From NCBI GenBank assembly GCA_018821785.1, contig JAHJLI010000255.1, forward strand, positions 1 through 64,000: 64,000 bases of DNA. Reading direction: 5' to 3'. The notes beneath the pieces are model-generated. The model had not been told where the DNA came from. It was given only the letters and a program-made list of their open reading frames with translations, and did no database searches. The position numbers and the translations under genes are program-made. Positions within the stretch are counted from its first letter, which is position 1. Every line of letters begins with the position of its first letter. Positions 1-8,905 of this stretch are shown piece after piece. This DNA comes from Pseudomonadota bacterium (GTDB lineage: Bacteria > Desulfobacterota > Desulfobulbia > Desulfobulbales > Desulfocapsaceae).

Positions 1-296
1 AATGCTCCGATGTAATCCTGGGGTATCAAACCGGATAGCCATTTGCGAAATCCTTCGCGAATCATCAGGCTGTGTTGCAAGAAAAAAAGAGCACAAAGCA
101 GAGTGTCGAACAAAAGAATCGCCTGTTGATTAAGGCCCAGATCCATCTGACCTGGCAACCCCGTATAAAGGAAAATAATGAATAGAAACATGGAAACGCC
201 ACCCAATAGACCGGATAGCACCATCGCCACATAAGACGAAATATAGCCGCCTGCTTTGCTTGATGAATTAATTGTAACTGGTTTATTAATAGCCAT
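1..296 (-). CDS. NnrU/isoprenylcysteine-methyltransferase-like membrane protein, partial (C-terminus off the window)
   Basis: Reading the reverse strand from the ATG at 296 gives 98 residues with no stop before the window edge, so only the N-terminal part is present. Two hydrophobic segments are visible (about residues 20-45 and 60-78), followed by FFLQHSLMIREGFRKWL. That FxQHSxMxRxGF pattern is typical of the small multi-spanning methyltransferase families (NnrU, isoprenylcysteine carboxyl methyltransferase). A good ribosome site (GGAG) lies just upstream. It follows the ArsR gene on the same strand with a 65 bp gap, so the two probably form an operon. The substrate cannot be told from this fragment. 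Confidence 0.6.
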   Translation of the reverse strand, partial: MAINKPVTINSSSKAGGYISSYVAMVLSGLLGGVSMFLFIIFLYTGLPGQMDLGLNQQAILLFDTLLCALFFLQHSLMIREGFRKWLSGLIPQDYIGA

Positions 297-322
297 AACT
301 CACTCCTTTTTTTGATGTTAAC

Positions 323-340
323 GTGCACATTTATGCACAT
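323..340. promoter_or_regulatory. tandem ArsR half-sites between arsR and the downstream gene
   Basis: The gap between the ArsR gene and the membrane protein gene contains GTGCACA and TATGCACAT in direct orientation. The second is identical to the half-site TATGCACA that forms the perfect dyad in front of arsR. This suggests a second, weaker binding site for the same repressor. Confidence 0.35.
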
Positions 341-361
341 ATAAAGATAAATTTTTTTTGC

Positions 362-727
362 CTACTGCTTTGGACAGCAATCAGACGGGCAGCAAACCGA
401 AACACTTTTCTTGATTTGCGATAAAAAACCTTCCAGCTTGTCAATAAATACCTGTCCGTTAATACTGTAAAACATGTGCCTTGTTTCTTTTTCACAGCGC
501 AAGATTCCGACCTCATGCATTTGATTCAAATGTCGTGAAACAACAGATCGGTCCTGAGGCATGCTTTCAGTAATTGACCCAATATCAGACCGTCCATTCA
601 TCATCAGATAACATAAGATCTGAATGCGGACTGGTTCACTCAGGGTCTTGAAAAAGCGGGCATCATAGGCCTCGGCAAACTCTTTCAAGACCTCCTCTCT
701 TGTCTTTGTGTGTATTGGTATTTTCAT
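362..727 (-). CDS. ArsR/SmtB-family winged-helix repressor with cysteine-rich C-terminus
   Basis: A 121-residue protein starting at the ATG at 727. A longer reading to 757 is rejected because it would place the operator dyad inside the coding region. The middle carries the ArsR fold: FFKTLSEPVRIQILCYL, then the DNA-recognition region with DRSVVSRHLNQMHEVGIL, then a beta-wing (ETRHMFYSI). The C-terminus ends in two vicinal cysteine pairs (CCPSDCCPKQ), a plausible thiol-metal or metalloid sensing site; the ELCVC metal box of classical ArsR is replaced by PVRIQILCYL. The perfect dyad at 741-758, 14 bp upstream of the start, indicates autorepression. Which ligand it senses is unknown. Confidence 0.8.
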   Translation of the reverse strand: MKIPIHTKTREEVLKEFAEAYDARFFKTLSEPVRIQILCYLMMNGRSDIGSITESMPQDRSVVSRHLNQMHEVGILRCEKETRHMFYSINGQVFIDKLEGFLSQIKKSVSVCCPSDCCPKQ

Positions 728-740
728 AGTCCCATATATA

Positions 741-758
741 TATGCACACATGTGCATA
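741..758. promoter_or_regulatory. perfect dyad operator upstream of arsR
   Basis: TATGCACA and TGTGCATA form a perfect 8-bp inverted repeat separated by two bases, immediately upstream of the ArsR gene start. Placement and symmetry are those of an ArsR autoregulatory operator. The half-site recurs at 332-339. Confidence 0.6.
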
Positions 759-935
759 CGTCAAGAGAAAAATACACTGCACCAAAAAAAAGAGCAGGAT
801 GTCAGATGTGGTTGCGACTCCAAAACGTTAGCAGCAAGATCGAGTCGTACTTTTTACAGGACAGGAAGTGTCGAGACTAGTAGCCCCTTCTCTTTTATTT
901 TGCCAAAATGACAACAATTATTACCATGTAACGAT

Positions 936-953
936 TGCCAGCAGTGGCTGGCA
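936..953. promoter_or_regulatory. short inverted repeat upstream of MFS gene
   Basis: TGCCAG and CTGGCA flank a 6-base spacer about 43 bp before the transporter start. It could be a repressor operator or a small hairpin. Apart from it I recognise nothing in the 238 bp between the ArsR operator and the transporter. Confidence 0.25.
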
Positions 954-995
954 TGTATTCCCCACTTCCTGAGAAAATTAAAGAGAAAACCTGTC

Positions 996-2354
996 ATGAA
1001 ATCCACAGCCTCACCTTTTACCATCCCCAACATCCAGCTGTTCATCGCCTTTCGGGTGTTTTTCAATGCCCGTTTTTACTATCCGGTCTTTACCATTCTC
1101 TTCCTTGATTATGGTCTGACCATCGAGCAGTTCGCCCTCCTGAATACCGTCTGGGCCATCACCATTGTCTGTGCCGAGGTGCCGTCCGGGGCACTGGCCG
1201 ATATCCTCGGCCGCAAATATCTCCTGGTCACCACCTCCCTGTTAATGGTCGCCGAGATGAGTCTTCTGGCCTTTGTTCCCCTCGGTAACAGCACCGTCAT
1301 TTTCTCGGTCTTCCTTATCAATCGTGTCATGAGCGGCCTCGCCGAGGCCCTGGCCAGCGGCGCCGACGAGGCTATTGCCTACGACTCTCTGGTGGAAGAA
1401 GGCAATGCCGAGGACTGGCCGAAGGTGCTCAGTGTGCAGATGCGGCTGCGCTCCATCGCTTCCATTCTCACCATGACCATCGGGGCACTGGTCTATGATC
1501 CAAGCGTTATCAATCGGGTGCTTTTCTGGATAGGCTCTGATCTTAATGTCACCCAGCAGGTCACCATGCGTTTCCCCATATATCTGACATTCATTCTGTC
1601 GCTGCTGGCCACCGCCTGCGCCTGGAAAATTCGGGAAAAGCATGCACCTCAGATAGCCGGCCAAGGCTCCACCTCGCTCGCAGCCCTGCGCAAGACCCTG
1701 CAGGCCGGGGCCTGGCTGGCGAGAACTCCCTTTGCCCTGGCTATCATCCTCTTCGGCACCCTCTATGATCACGTTCTCCGCATGATCGTCACCATGACCA
1801 GCCAGTATTTTCGCCAGATCGATCTACCGGAGGCAAGTTTTGGATTGATCGGCTCGGCCATGGCCGTCCTTGGCCTGGTAACTCCGAAGGTTGCCGAATG
1901 GATGGTGGCGAAAAACTCACCCGCCGCCAATGTCTGGTGGGTGTCGGGGATAAGCCTTCTCGGTCTCTTTGGCCTCACCGGTTTTTTCCCCTACTGGGGC
2001 CTCCTGCCGATGGCTTGCATCTTTACCGCCCTGATGCTGGTCTCGTTTTTCACCAGCCATTACCTCAACCGCATCACCGAATCGCATCAACGGGCAACCG
2101 TTCTCAGCTTCAAAGGCCTGGCCTTCAACCTTGCCTACGGGACCATCGGCTTTCTCTTTGCCCTGCTGATCAGCAGACTTCGCGACGGGGGCAAAGCAGG
2201 TCATCCGGGCTGGAGTGAGGCGGCGATTGAAAACTTTGCCTTTCAGGAGGCCATCGGTTGGTTCCCGTGGTATGCGGCAGTCGGTCTTGCCCTGACAATC
2301 ATTTTTTGTTTATACCGCCTTCGCGGCACCGAAGATCACCGGAAAATTGGTTGA
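996..2354 (+). CDS. major facilitator superfamily (MFS) transporter
   Basis: A 452-residue polytopic membrane protein with about twelve hydrophobic stretches. Between the second and third segments it has the MFS signature around AEVPSGALADILGRK (the G-x-L-a-D-x-x-G-R-k pattern, residues about 60-75). The N-terminus reads FRVFFNARFYYPVFTILFLDYGLT, as in MFS efflux pumps of uncertain substrate. The ribosome site is weak (AAGAG, 13 bp upstream). It stands alone, divergent from the ArsR gene, and is followed by trkA with its own promoter. The substrate cannot be predicted. Confidence 0.85.
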   Translation: MKSTASPFTIPNIQLFIAFRVFFNARFYYPVFTILFLDYGLTIEQFALLNTVWAITIVCAEVPSGALADILGRKYLLVTTSLLMVAEMSLLAFVPLGNSTVIFSVFLINRVMSGLAEALASGADEAIAYDSLVEEGNAEDWPKVLSVQMRLRSIASILTMTIGALVYDPSVINRVLFWIGSDLNVTQQVTMRFPIYLTFILSLLATACAWKIREKHAPQIAGQGSTSLAALRKTLQAGAWLARTPFALAIILFGTLYDHVLRMIVTMTSQYFRQIDLPEASFGLIGSAMAVLGLVTPKVAEWMVAKNSPAANVWWVSGISLLGLFGLTGFFPYWGLLPMACIFTALMLVSFFTSHYLNRITESHQRATVLSFKGLAFNLAYGTIGFLFALLISRLRDGGKAGHPGWSEAAIENFAFQEAIGWFPWYAAVGLALTIIFCLYRLRGTEDHRKIG

Positions 2355-2362
2355 GTGCACTC

Positions 2363-2391
2363 TTGACCAGAACTTAAAATCTTTCTATAAG
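2363..2391 (+). promoter_or_regulatory. sigma70-type promoter for trkA
   Basis: TTGACC and TATAAG are separated by exactly 17 bp, 51 bp upstream of the trkA start. This is a strong match to the vegetative consensus. Confidence 0.55.
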
Positions 2392-2441
2392 TTCCCTGAT
2401 TGTAGTTACACCCTTTTAAATTTTTCTCAATAGGCATTTAA

Positions 2442-3851
2442 ATGTTTGGTAAGAAAATTGCTGCACCGGAAAACATCCTTATACTCGGCCTCGGCGGCGT
2501 TGGTTTATACCTGGCAAAGCGTCTTATCCATGAAGAATATGCCATCACCATAATTGAGTCCGACCCCAAACTTATCATGCATGCCGACGGCCAGATTGAT
2601 GCACGACTCATCCATGGCAATGCCATGAGCATCAACTGCTGGAAAGAAGCCGATGCAGACAAGATGGACTACCTCATCGCCGTCACCGACAACGACGCAG
2701 TCAACATGATGGCCTCCATGATTGCTGACCGTTTCGGCATCAAGCGAAAAATCGCCAGGGTACGGTCTCTCGAATTCGGTAACCCCGATTCACTGCTTAC
2801 CGCAGGTGATTTAAAACTCGACCTTCTCATCCATCCGGAAGAACTTGTGGCCCAGGAAATTGTCCGGCTCATTAAGATCAACTCCAGTAACGAAATAATT
2901 GATATTGCTCAGGGCGAGATAAAGCTTCTGGCTACAGGTATCGATGATCTCTCACCTATGGCCAACCGGAACCTTAAAGAAATAGCCGGAATGTACAGCG
3001 AGTTTCCTTTTCGGGTGGTCGCTGTTGCCCGCGGCATCACCACCATTATCCCCAATGGTAATCAGGTGCTCCTTCCCCAGGACCATATATTTATCATGGC
3101 CGCCCATGAACACCTGCCACGACTCATGGAACTCACAGGAATAAGTAAATCGCGTCAGCAAAAAGTCATGCTGCTTGGCGGCGGTCTGGTAGGGACCCGG
3201 GTTGCCGAGCTGCTCCAAAGATCGGTTTCAGTGAAACTGGTCGAAAAAGATGAACAGCGAGCATTAGAGCTTTCCTTGGAATTGGCAAATACCGAGGTCC
3301 TTCATGGAGACGGCTCGGATGGTGATGTTCTGACTATGGCCGGCCTGCTTGATACCGACACTTTTGTCACCACCACCGGAGAAAATGAGACCAATATCAT
3401 GACCTGCCTGTTGGCCAAACACCTCAAGCAGAAAAGCCAGCCGAAGAACGGCAAAGCAAAGGACTGTAAAACCATTGCTCTGGTCAATAAAGAAGACTAT
3501 CTGGTCCTGGCGGCAACCATAGGTTCAGATATTGCCCTCAATAAAAAAGTGATGGCCGGCAACGAAATCCTTAAATTCATCCGGAGAAGTGAATTTCTCT
3601 CGGTCGCCCACCTGCATGGCTTTGATACCGAGGTAGTCGAACTGGTGGCCGCTAATAAATCGTCTATCACTAAAAAACCCTTGTCAAAACTGGATAGTTT
3701 TTTCCATGATAAACTCATCATCGGTGCTGTCTTTCGGGACAACAAATGGCATGTCGCTGTCGGCAACACCCATATCCAGGCAGATGAGTCGGTCATTGTT
3801 ATCTGTACCTCAAGACACTTAAAAGATGTACGAAAACTTTTTATTGCATGA
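2442..3851 (+). CDS. trkA: Trk potassium uptake regulatory subunit TrkA
   Basis: A 469-residue cytoplasmic protein with two tandem RCK modules. The first Rossmann motif is ILILGLGGVGLYLAKRL (residues 12-28) with an acidic IIESD at the end of the second strand. The second is VMLLGGGLVGTRVAELL (about 241-257) followed by KLVEKDEQRA. Each is followed by a TrkA-C domain. This matches the size and layout of TrkA, which binds nucleotide and gates the TrkH channel. It converges with trkH, leaving only nine bases between them, so the two subunits are encoded together but transcribed separately. Confidence 0.95.
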   Translation: MFGKKIAAPENILILGLGGVGLYLAKRLIHEEYAITIIESDPKLIMHADGQIDARLIHGNAMSINCWKEADADKMDYLIAVTDNDAVNMMASMIADRFGIKRKIARVRSLEFGNPDSLLTAGDLKLDLLIHPEELVAQEIVRLIKINSSNEIIDIAQGEIKLLATGIDDLSPMANRNLKEIAGMYSEFPFRVVAVARGITTIIPNGNQVLLPQDHIFIMAAHEHLPRLMELTGISKSRQQKVMLLGGGLVGTRVAELLQRSVSVKLVEKDEQRALELSLELANTEVLHGDGSDGDVLTMAGLLDTDTFVTTTGENETNIMTCLLAKHLKQKSQPKNGKAKDCKTIALVNKEDYLVLAATIGSDIALNKKVMAGNEILKFIRRSEFLSVAHLHGFDTEVVELVAANKSSITKKPLSKLDSFFHDKLIIGAVFRDNKWHVAVGNTHIQADESVIVICTSRHLKDVRKLFIA

Positions 3852-3860
3852 CTTGTGGTA

Positions 3861-5318
3861 CTATTTTTTCCAGAAGGCGGGGAAAAAGATAACCAAGGCA
3901 GAGAACATCTCAAGCCTTCCCACCAGCATGTTCCAGGACAAAAACCATTTACCGGTATCTGAAAAAAACGCGTAGTTTTCGCTTGGTCCCACCCCACCGA
4001 ACCCCGGCCCGATATTCATAAGAGCTGCAATAACAGCGCTGATCGCGGTGAGAAAATCCACAGGGTCGGTAAGCACAATAAAACAGCCACCGACAAAAAC
4101 CATAAAGATATTGACAATAAAATAACAGATTGACAGATCAATAATGGACGCGTCGATGGGACGTCCGTTCAAGCGGACCGAAGTAACCGACATCGGCTGC
4201 AAAAAGATTCTTCTAATGGAGGAATACATGTGCTTTACTATGACTACATAATGCACCACCTTGATACCGCTGGTCGTCGAACCGGCGCAGGCTCCCACAA
4301 AACATACCGCAAAGAGAAACATCTGAGCGGCCTGTGGCCACAGTTCATAATCGGTAGTGGTAAAACCAGTGGTAGTGAGGATCGACACCACCTGAAAGGT
4401 TGCAAAGCGCAGAGAATCCCAAAAATTCCCGTAACTGTTATTGGTCCAGAGAAGGAGCGTAACCGATCCACAGAAAAAAACCAGAAACCCCAGGTACCAG
4501 CGAAACTCGGTGTTATCCCGCACCTGCCGCCACTCTCCCTTGACCAGTTGATAGAAAAGGACGAAGGTAACTCCACCAAAACACATGAAAACGATGGTCA
4601 CCCAATCAAAATAGGCACTGTTATAGTAGCCGAGACTGGCATTCTTGGTAGAATAGCCGGAGGTAGAAACGGTACCAAAGGCATGGCAGAGGGAATCAAA
4701 GAGCGGCATCCCGCCCAAGTATAACAGCAGGGTCTGCAGGATATTGAGCACAAGATAAATTCCCCAAAGCCAGAGCATGGTATCTTTATTCCTGGCCTTA
4801 AATTTGTCCTTGGTGATCACCTGTCCCGGGCTCGATTCGGCCCTGAAGATCCGCACCCCACCCATACCATGGGGTAAAAAAAGCAGGGTCAGCGTTAGAA
4901 ACCCCATGCCGCCAAGCAGATGGGTTTGGCTCCTCCAGAACAGCAGCCCATGAGGCACTCCTTCAATATCGGAAAGAATGGTTGCGCCGGTGGTTGTGTA
5001 GCCTGACATCATCTCAAAGAAGGCATCGGTAAATGACGGGATGGTTCCATGGATAATAAAAGGCAGGGTCGAGAAAGCTGAAATAATAATCCAGCCAAAG
5101 GTGGCGATAAACAGGCCATCTCTAATATTTAAGTGATCATGGTTACGGAAAATCCGCTTCAAAGGGATACCCAGCCCGATTATGATCAGGGACGAAATGG
5201 CGAGAGCCATAAGATCATCCTCGCCATACAGCAGTGAGCAGAAAACCGGCAGGGACATGGAGCAACCGGTAACGATCAATAAGGTTCCGAAGACATTGGC
5301 GATTGAATAATAATTCAT
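3861..5318 (-). CDS. trkH: Trk potassium uptake membrane subunit TrkH
   Basis: A 485-residue integral membrane protein of the TrkH/TrkG/KtrB family. The four pore-loop repeats with their selectivity glycines can be seen: MMSGYTTTGATIL, HAFGTVSTSGYSTKN, SILTTTGFTTTDYELWP and AALMNIGPGFGGVGP. The end of the third repeat region (GACAGSTTSGIKVVHYV) is also typical. It moves K+ inward together with TrkA, encoded convergently next to it. There is no other gene in its transcript before the convergent trkA end. Confidence 0.95.
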   Translation of the reverse strand: MNYYSIANVFGTLLIVTGCSMSLPVFCSLLYGEDDLMALAISSLIIIGLGIPLKRIFRNHDHLNIRDGLFIATFGWIIISAFSTLPFIIHGTIPSFTDAFFEMMSGYTTTGATILSDIEGVPHGLLFWRSQTHLLGGMGFLTLTLLFLPHGMGGVRIFRAESSPGQVITKDKFKARNKDTMLWLWGIYLVLNILQTLLLYLGGMPLFDSLCHAFGTVSTSGYSTKNASLGYYNSAYFDWVTIVFMCFGGVTFVLFYQLVKGEWRQVRDNTEFRWYLGFLVFFCGSVTLLLWTNNSYGNFWDSLRFATFQVVSILTTTGFTTTDYELWPQAAQMFLFAVCFVGACAGSTTSGIKVVHYVVIVKHMYSSIRRIFLQPMSVTSVRLNGRPIDASIIDLSICYFIVNIFMVFVGGCFIVLTDPVDFLTAISAVIAALMNIGPGFGGVGPSENYAFFSDTGKWFLSWNMLVGRLEMFSALVIFFPAFWKK

Positions 5319-5742
5319 AGGGCCGGCAGAATAATTATTGCTTATTGGGCTCTCGCAGCGATGTCCAGCTGCATCTTTTCAATGAGATGGGTGTTAAGTA
5401 GTCGCTTTCTTCGGAGCTCCGAAGAAAGCTCTTGCCAACGATGGGCCATCTGATTCGATGCGCCAAAACTACCTTTTCAAAACAGCTTTCGCAATTATTA
5501 TTACGCTGAAACCAGAGTGACGGGCGACTCGGGATTGATGTTGAACAAATATTGAAGTCGGGAAGTGCGGATATTCAGATCTTGCTGACTTGCTGACTTG
5601 CAGTTCTGACAATGACCCTATATAGTAGTGCCGAGTTTACAGTCTTCCAACCGGGAGCTTCCCATTCGCGAAAACGTTGGTGACACTCCGCAGGCAAGCA
5701 GTGATCAATGGTCCGTTTATCAATGTCAGGAGGTGAAATTCC
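5319..5742. other. 424-bp divergent intergenic region, trkH / nikR
   Basis: This gap carries the upstream regions of trkH (leftward) and nikR (rightward). The outstanding element is a 26-bp perfect palindrome at 5404-5429. A short tandem CTTGCTGA repeat lies near 5580 and a possible -10 (TATATA) near 5620. I see neither a c-di-AMP riboswitch nor a recognisable NikR operator. Confidence 0.5.
5404..5429. repeat. 26-bp perfect uninterrupted palindrome
   Basis: The left arm GCTTTCTTCGGAG is followed directly by its exact reverse complement. It lies 86 bp upstream of trkH and 314 bp upstream of nikR. No T-run follows on either strand, so a terminator is unlikely. A dimeric repressor operator or a cruciform-prone site fits better. 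Confidence 0.6.
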
Positions 5743-6153
5743 ATGCTGAAAAGATTTTCCATATCGCTCGAAGACGAATTGTTGTCGATATTTGATGAAC
5801 ATATCATGGCCCGCAGCTATACCAACCGATCGGAGGCAATCCGCGATCTGATCCGCAAGGCCTTTATTAAGGACGAATGGCAAGCAGACAAAATGGTTAT
5901 GGGTGTTATCAGTCTGGTCTACGACCACCACCAGCATAAACTGCAGGAAAAAGTCACATTGGTGCAGCATGACTACCATCATCATATCGTCTCCACCACT
6001 CACGTCCACATGGACCATGACAACTGTCTCGAGGTCATCGTCGTGCGTGGCAAGGCCAAGGAGGTCCAGGAGCTGGCCGACCAACTCAGCGCCCTCAGAG
6101 GGGTGCGTGACGCCAACCTGGCCATGTCCAGTACCGGGGAGTTCCTTCACTAA
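5743..6153 (+). CDS. nikR: NikR-type nickel-responsive regulator
   Basis: A 136-residue protein with an N-terminal ribbon-helix-helix (KRFSISLEDELLSIFDEHI...NRSEAIRDLIR, residues 3-40) and a C-terminal ACT-like metal domain. The high-affinity nickel ligands of NikR are in place: His in the HDYHHHIV stretch, the H-x-H of STTHVHMDHDNC, and its cysteine (about residues 76-95). A strong ribosome site (AGGAGGTG) precedes the ATG. It would repress nickel uptake or nickel-enzyme genes; no such gene is next to it here. The start at residue MLKRF is standard for the family. Confidence 0.9.
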   Translation: MLKRFSISLEDELLSIFDEHIMARSYTNRSEAIRDLIRKAFIKDEWQADKMVMGVISLVYDHHQHKLQEKVTLVQHDYHHHIVSTTHVHMDHDNCLEVIVVRGKAKEVQELADQLSALRGVRDANLAMSSTGEFLH

Positions 6154-6233
6154 AAAGGAGCTTCACCGATAATGGCGTGGCGCCAACTTGTAAAAGTATT
6201 CGGTATTGATTGATATAAAGGTTCTCGCAAAGA

Positions 6234-7085
6234 ATGAAAAACATCGCTTCTGTATCCGTCCATGGCGGCCATAGCGGCCAGTTCTGCAACCATGCGACCA
6301 ACACGCTGGAAGAAATCATTCAGCACTATATCGCCAGGCAATTTCCCTGGGTGGGCATAACCGAACACGCCCCCGGCATCAGCCAGGAACTGCTGTATCC
6401 GGATCAGCAGGCGGCCGGACTCACACCGGAGTTTCTCCTGCATCGTTTTTCACTGTACATGCAGGAATGTCGCAGGCTTCAGGAGAAATACCGTTCACAG
6501 ATCAGGATATTTGCCGCCATCGAAAGCGAGACCTACAGTGGCTACAAAGAATTTATGCCGTACCTGATCACCACCTTCCAGCCGGACTATGTCGTCGGCT
6601 CCGTCCATTTCGTGAACGACCTGGGCTTTGACTATTCCCAGGCGCAGTATGACCAAACGGCTGCAGTCGTCGGCGACAGGGACGCGTTGTACTGTAGGTA
6701 TTTTGACCTGCAGTATGAGATGCTGCAGTTTCTGAGGCCATCCGTGGTCGGCCATTTTGATCTCATTCGCATCTTCGATCCCGACTACAAGGCAAGACTG
6801 CTGCAGCCGGAAATAATGTCCAGAATCAAGAGAAACCTTGCGCTCATCAAGGAGCTTGATTTGATTATGGATTTCAACCTTCGCTCGCTTCTGAAGGGTG
6901 CCGACGAGCCCTATGTCTCCCGGGTAATTCTGCAGATGGCCAGAGACATGGACATAGCCGTAGTCCCGGGCGACGATTCGCACGGCGTCGGCAACGTCGG
7001 AACCAATATGGAAACAGGCATCGCCATTCTCAGAGAATTGGGGTTTGACACCAGCTGGCGGGAGCCGAAACTCCTGTGCTACTGA
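6234..7085 (+). CDS. PHP-family histidinol-phosphatase-like hydrolase
   Basis: A 283-residue PHP-domain protein. The metal-binding motifs appear in order: VHGGHSG (modified HxH, residues 9-15), GITEHAP (41-47), a glutamate in AAIESETYSG (about 97), GSVHFV (about 123-128), GHFDLIRIF (about 180) and GDDSHG (about 246). This pattern matches histidinol phosphatase HisK/HisJ, which dephosphorylates L-histidinol phosphate. The first motif reads VHGGH instead of the usual HxH, so metal binding at that position may differ. Its 3' end overlaps the convergent kinase gene by 7 bp. No other his gene is present. Confidence 0.75.
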   Translation: MKNIASVSVHGGHSGQFCNHATNTLEEIIQHYIARQFPWVGITEHAPGISQELLYPDQQAAGLTPEFLLHRFSLYMQECRRLQEKYRSQIRIFAAIESETYSGYKEFMPYLITTFQPDYVVGSVHFVNDLGFDYSQAQYDQTAAVVGDRDALYCRYFDLQYEMLQFLRPSVVGHFDLIRIFDPDYKARLLQPEIMSRIKRNLALIKELDLIMDFNLRSLLKGADEPYVSRVILQMARDMDIAVVPGDDSHGVGNVGTNMETGIAILRELGFDTSWREPKLLCY

Positions 7086-8905
7086 TTGGTCTCTTTGGCT
7101 TCGTCGAGCAGGCGGCGAATCTTGGCAAGAAAAGCCATACCGACCACTGGTTTCATTATCAGGGCCCGAACCCCCAGCTCGCGTAGTCCCTGGTCCGACA
7201 CCAAATCAGTATAACCAGTCATTAGAATTATCGGCAAATTGGGCCGCACAGCCAGACATTCCCTGGCCAGGCGATCCCCTGTCAGGTGCGGCATGGTTAC
7301 ATCGGAAATAAGCATATCGATTCCCTGCGGATTGTCACGAAATCTATTGAGCGCCACCTGACTGTTCTTCTCCGTCTGTACCGTATAACCCTGTATTTGC
7401 AGATAGGTCCTGGTCACGTCGAGAATTACCGGTTCATCGTCGACCACCAGGATAGTCTCGGTGCCACGCAGCTTGGCGCTGATTACCGCAACCTCGTCAT
7501 AGGAAGCCGATCTTTCCACAGTGGGCAAATATATGGTGAAGGTCGACCCTTGGCCTTCAACCGAGTCAACCATAATATGACCACCGCAATCTTTGACAAT
7601 GCCATGCACTACTGAAAGCCCGAGACCGGTGCCCTGGCCAACTGGTTTGGTGGTGAAATAGGGATCAAAGATCGAAGCCACGACCTCCTGGCTCATACCG
7701 CAGCCGGTATCACCGACCGACAGCTGCAAATATTCACCAGGCATAAGCTCGCGGTTACGTTCAAAAAATTGCGGCGCCAAGGTTGCTTTGCTGATGGTGA
7801 CGGTCAGCACCCCGCCATAGGGTTCCATGGCGTGACTGGCATTGGTGCATAAGTTCATGATGATCTGGTGAATCTGCACCGGGTCAGCAACTACCGGGTT
7901 AACACTATTGTCGATTTTTTTCTTCAGATCGATGGTAGAGGGCAGCGTTGAGCGCAAGAGTTGCAAAACTTCTTTGATAATGACCGGAATTTCCGTGCTC
8001 ACAAGCTTTCCTTCGCCGCGCCTGGTAAAAGTGAGAATCTGGCGCACGAGTGCGGTCGCCCGTTTCCCGGCCTGGGACAGTTCCAGCAGGTATTCCCTGA
8101 GTGTGCCCTCCTCTTTAACAATTGCCAGTGAAAGTTCTGTGTAACCGACAATTCCAGAGAGTATATTGTTGAAATCATGGGCAATACCTCCAGCCAAAGT
8201 GCCAAGGGATTCAATTTTGTGACTCTGACGGGCCTCCTTGTCAATGGTCAGGTATTCAGTAATATCGTCACCAATATACAATACACTTTGGAGCTTTCCT
8301 GTATCGTCCTGAATCGGTATTGTCGTCACCCGCCACCGCCGGTTGTTCGGCATGGCCATCTTCCGCTGTTCAACCTTATTTAAGGCAATAGCCCGATCAA
8401 CCGGACAATTTTCACAGCTCCTATCGCTACATTCCGGCCAGATCTCGTTGCACTTTTTTCCAAGGAGTTCGGACATATTGCGGCCGCAACTGAGACAGGC
8501 GCTTTTATTCAACCAGAGCACCTCGAACTGAAGATTGAAAAGAACTATTTTGCTCAGTTGCGACTCAAGTATGAGGTGCAGCATTGCGGAATGGTCCGAT
8601 GGCGCCGGTAACGTTGGAGGGGAGCTCTCCTTTTGTAAAAAAGTGAAATACTGTCCACCCTTATCAGGTGTGTAGCGGGTACAGCAGTTTGCCTTGACAA
8701 GGGATCCATCACTTTTTCGATAAACGGCTTGTCGTTGCCAAACAGCTGCTGTCGGTTGCAAAACCAGGCCAACCTCAAGATCGGTGACAGCCAAAGCATG
8801 CAATTGCGGCAGGGAATAGCCGAGCAATTCGCCCAAGGCCTCGTCGTTTTCCAACAACCGACCCTCCTTATCGGAGAGCCAGTAATGCGTTGTCATTGCC
8901 TGCAT
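7079..8905 (-). CDS. PAS-containing hybrid sensor histidine kinase with receiver domain
   Basis: A 608-residue cytoplasmic protein (ATG at 8905 behind AGGG, preferred to an upstream TTG). Two PAS domains (about 10-95 and 108-220) precede a HisKA domain with phosphoacceptor in [11 protein letters not shown] (His about 242). A HATPase domain follows, with N box (MNLCTNASHAME), DTGCGM and GTGLGLSVVHG, then a receiver domain with acidic pair VVDDEP (about 489) and phosphoacceptor ISDVTMP (Asp about 533). The second PAS contains a cluster of six cysteines between 8405 and 8505. No transmembrane segment is seen, so it senses a cytoplasmic signal. There is no separate response regulator nearby. Confidence 0.9.
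   Translation of the reverse strand: MQAMTTHYWLSDKEGRLLENDEALGELLGYSLPQLHALAVTDLEVGLVLQPTAAVWQRQAVYRKSDGSLVKANCCTRYTPDKGGQYFTFLQKESSPPTLPAPSDHSAMLHLILESQLSKIVLFNLQFEVLWLNKSACLSCGRNMSELLGKKCNEIWPECSDRSCENCPVDRAIALNKVEQRKMAMPNNRRWRVTTIPIQDDTGKLQSVLYIGDDITEYLTIDKEARQSHKIESLGTLAGGIAHDFNNILSGIVGYTELSLAIVKEEGTLREYLLELSQAGKRATALVRQILTFTRRGEGKLVSTEIPVIIKEVLQLLRSTLPSTIDLKKKIDNSVNPVVADPVQIHQIIMNLCTNASHAMEPYGGVLTVTISKATLAPQFFERNRELMPGEYLQLSVGDTGCGMSQEVVASIFDPYFTTKPVGQGTGLGLSVVHGIVKDCGGHIMVDSVEGQGSTFTIYLPTVERSASYDEVAVISAKLRGTETILVVDDEPVILDVTRTYLQIQGYTVQTEKNSQVALNRFRDNPQGIDMLISDVTMPHLTGDRLARECLAVRPNLPIILMTGYTDLVSDQGLRELGVRALIMKPVVGMAFLAKIRRLLDEAKETNQ

Noticed and set aside
4230..4724. 164-codon forward frame inside trkH
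   Set aside because: It is antisense to a clear TrkH, with composition typical of a shadow frame.
5319..5400. c-di-AMP (ydaO) riboswitch in the trkH leader
   Set aside because: The leader shows none of the conserved ydaO blocks.
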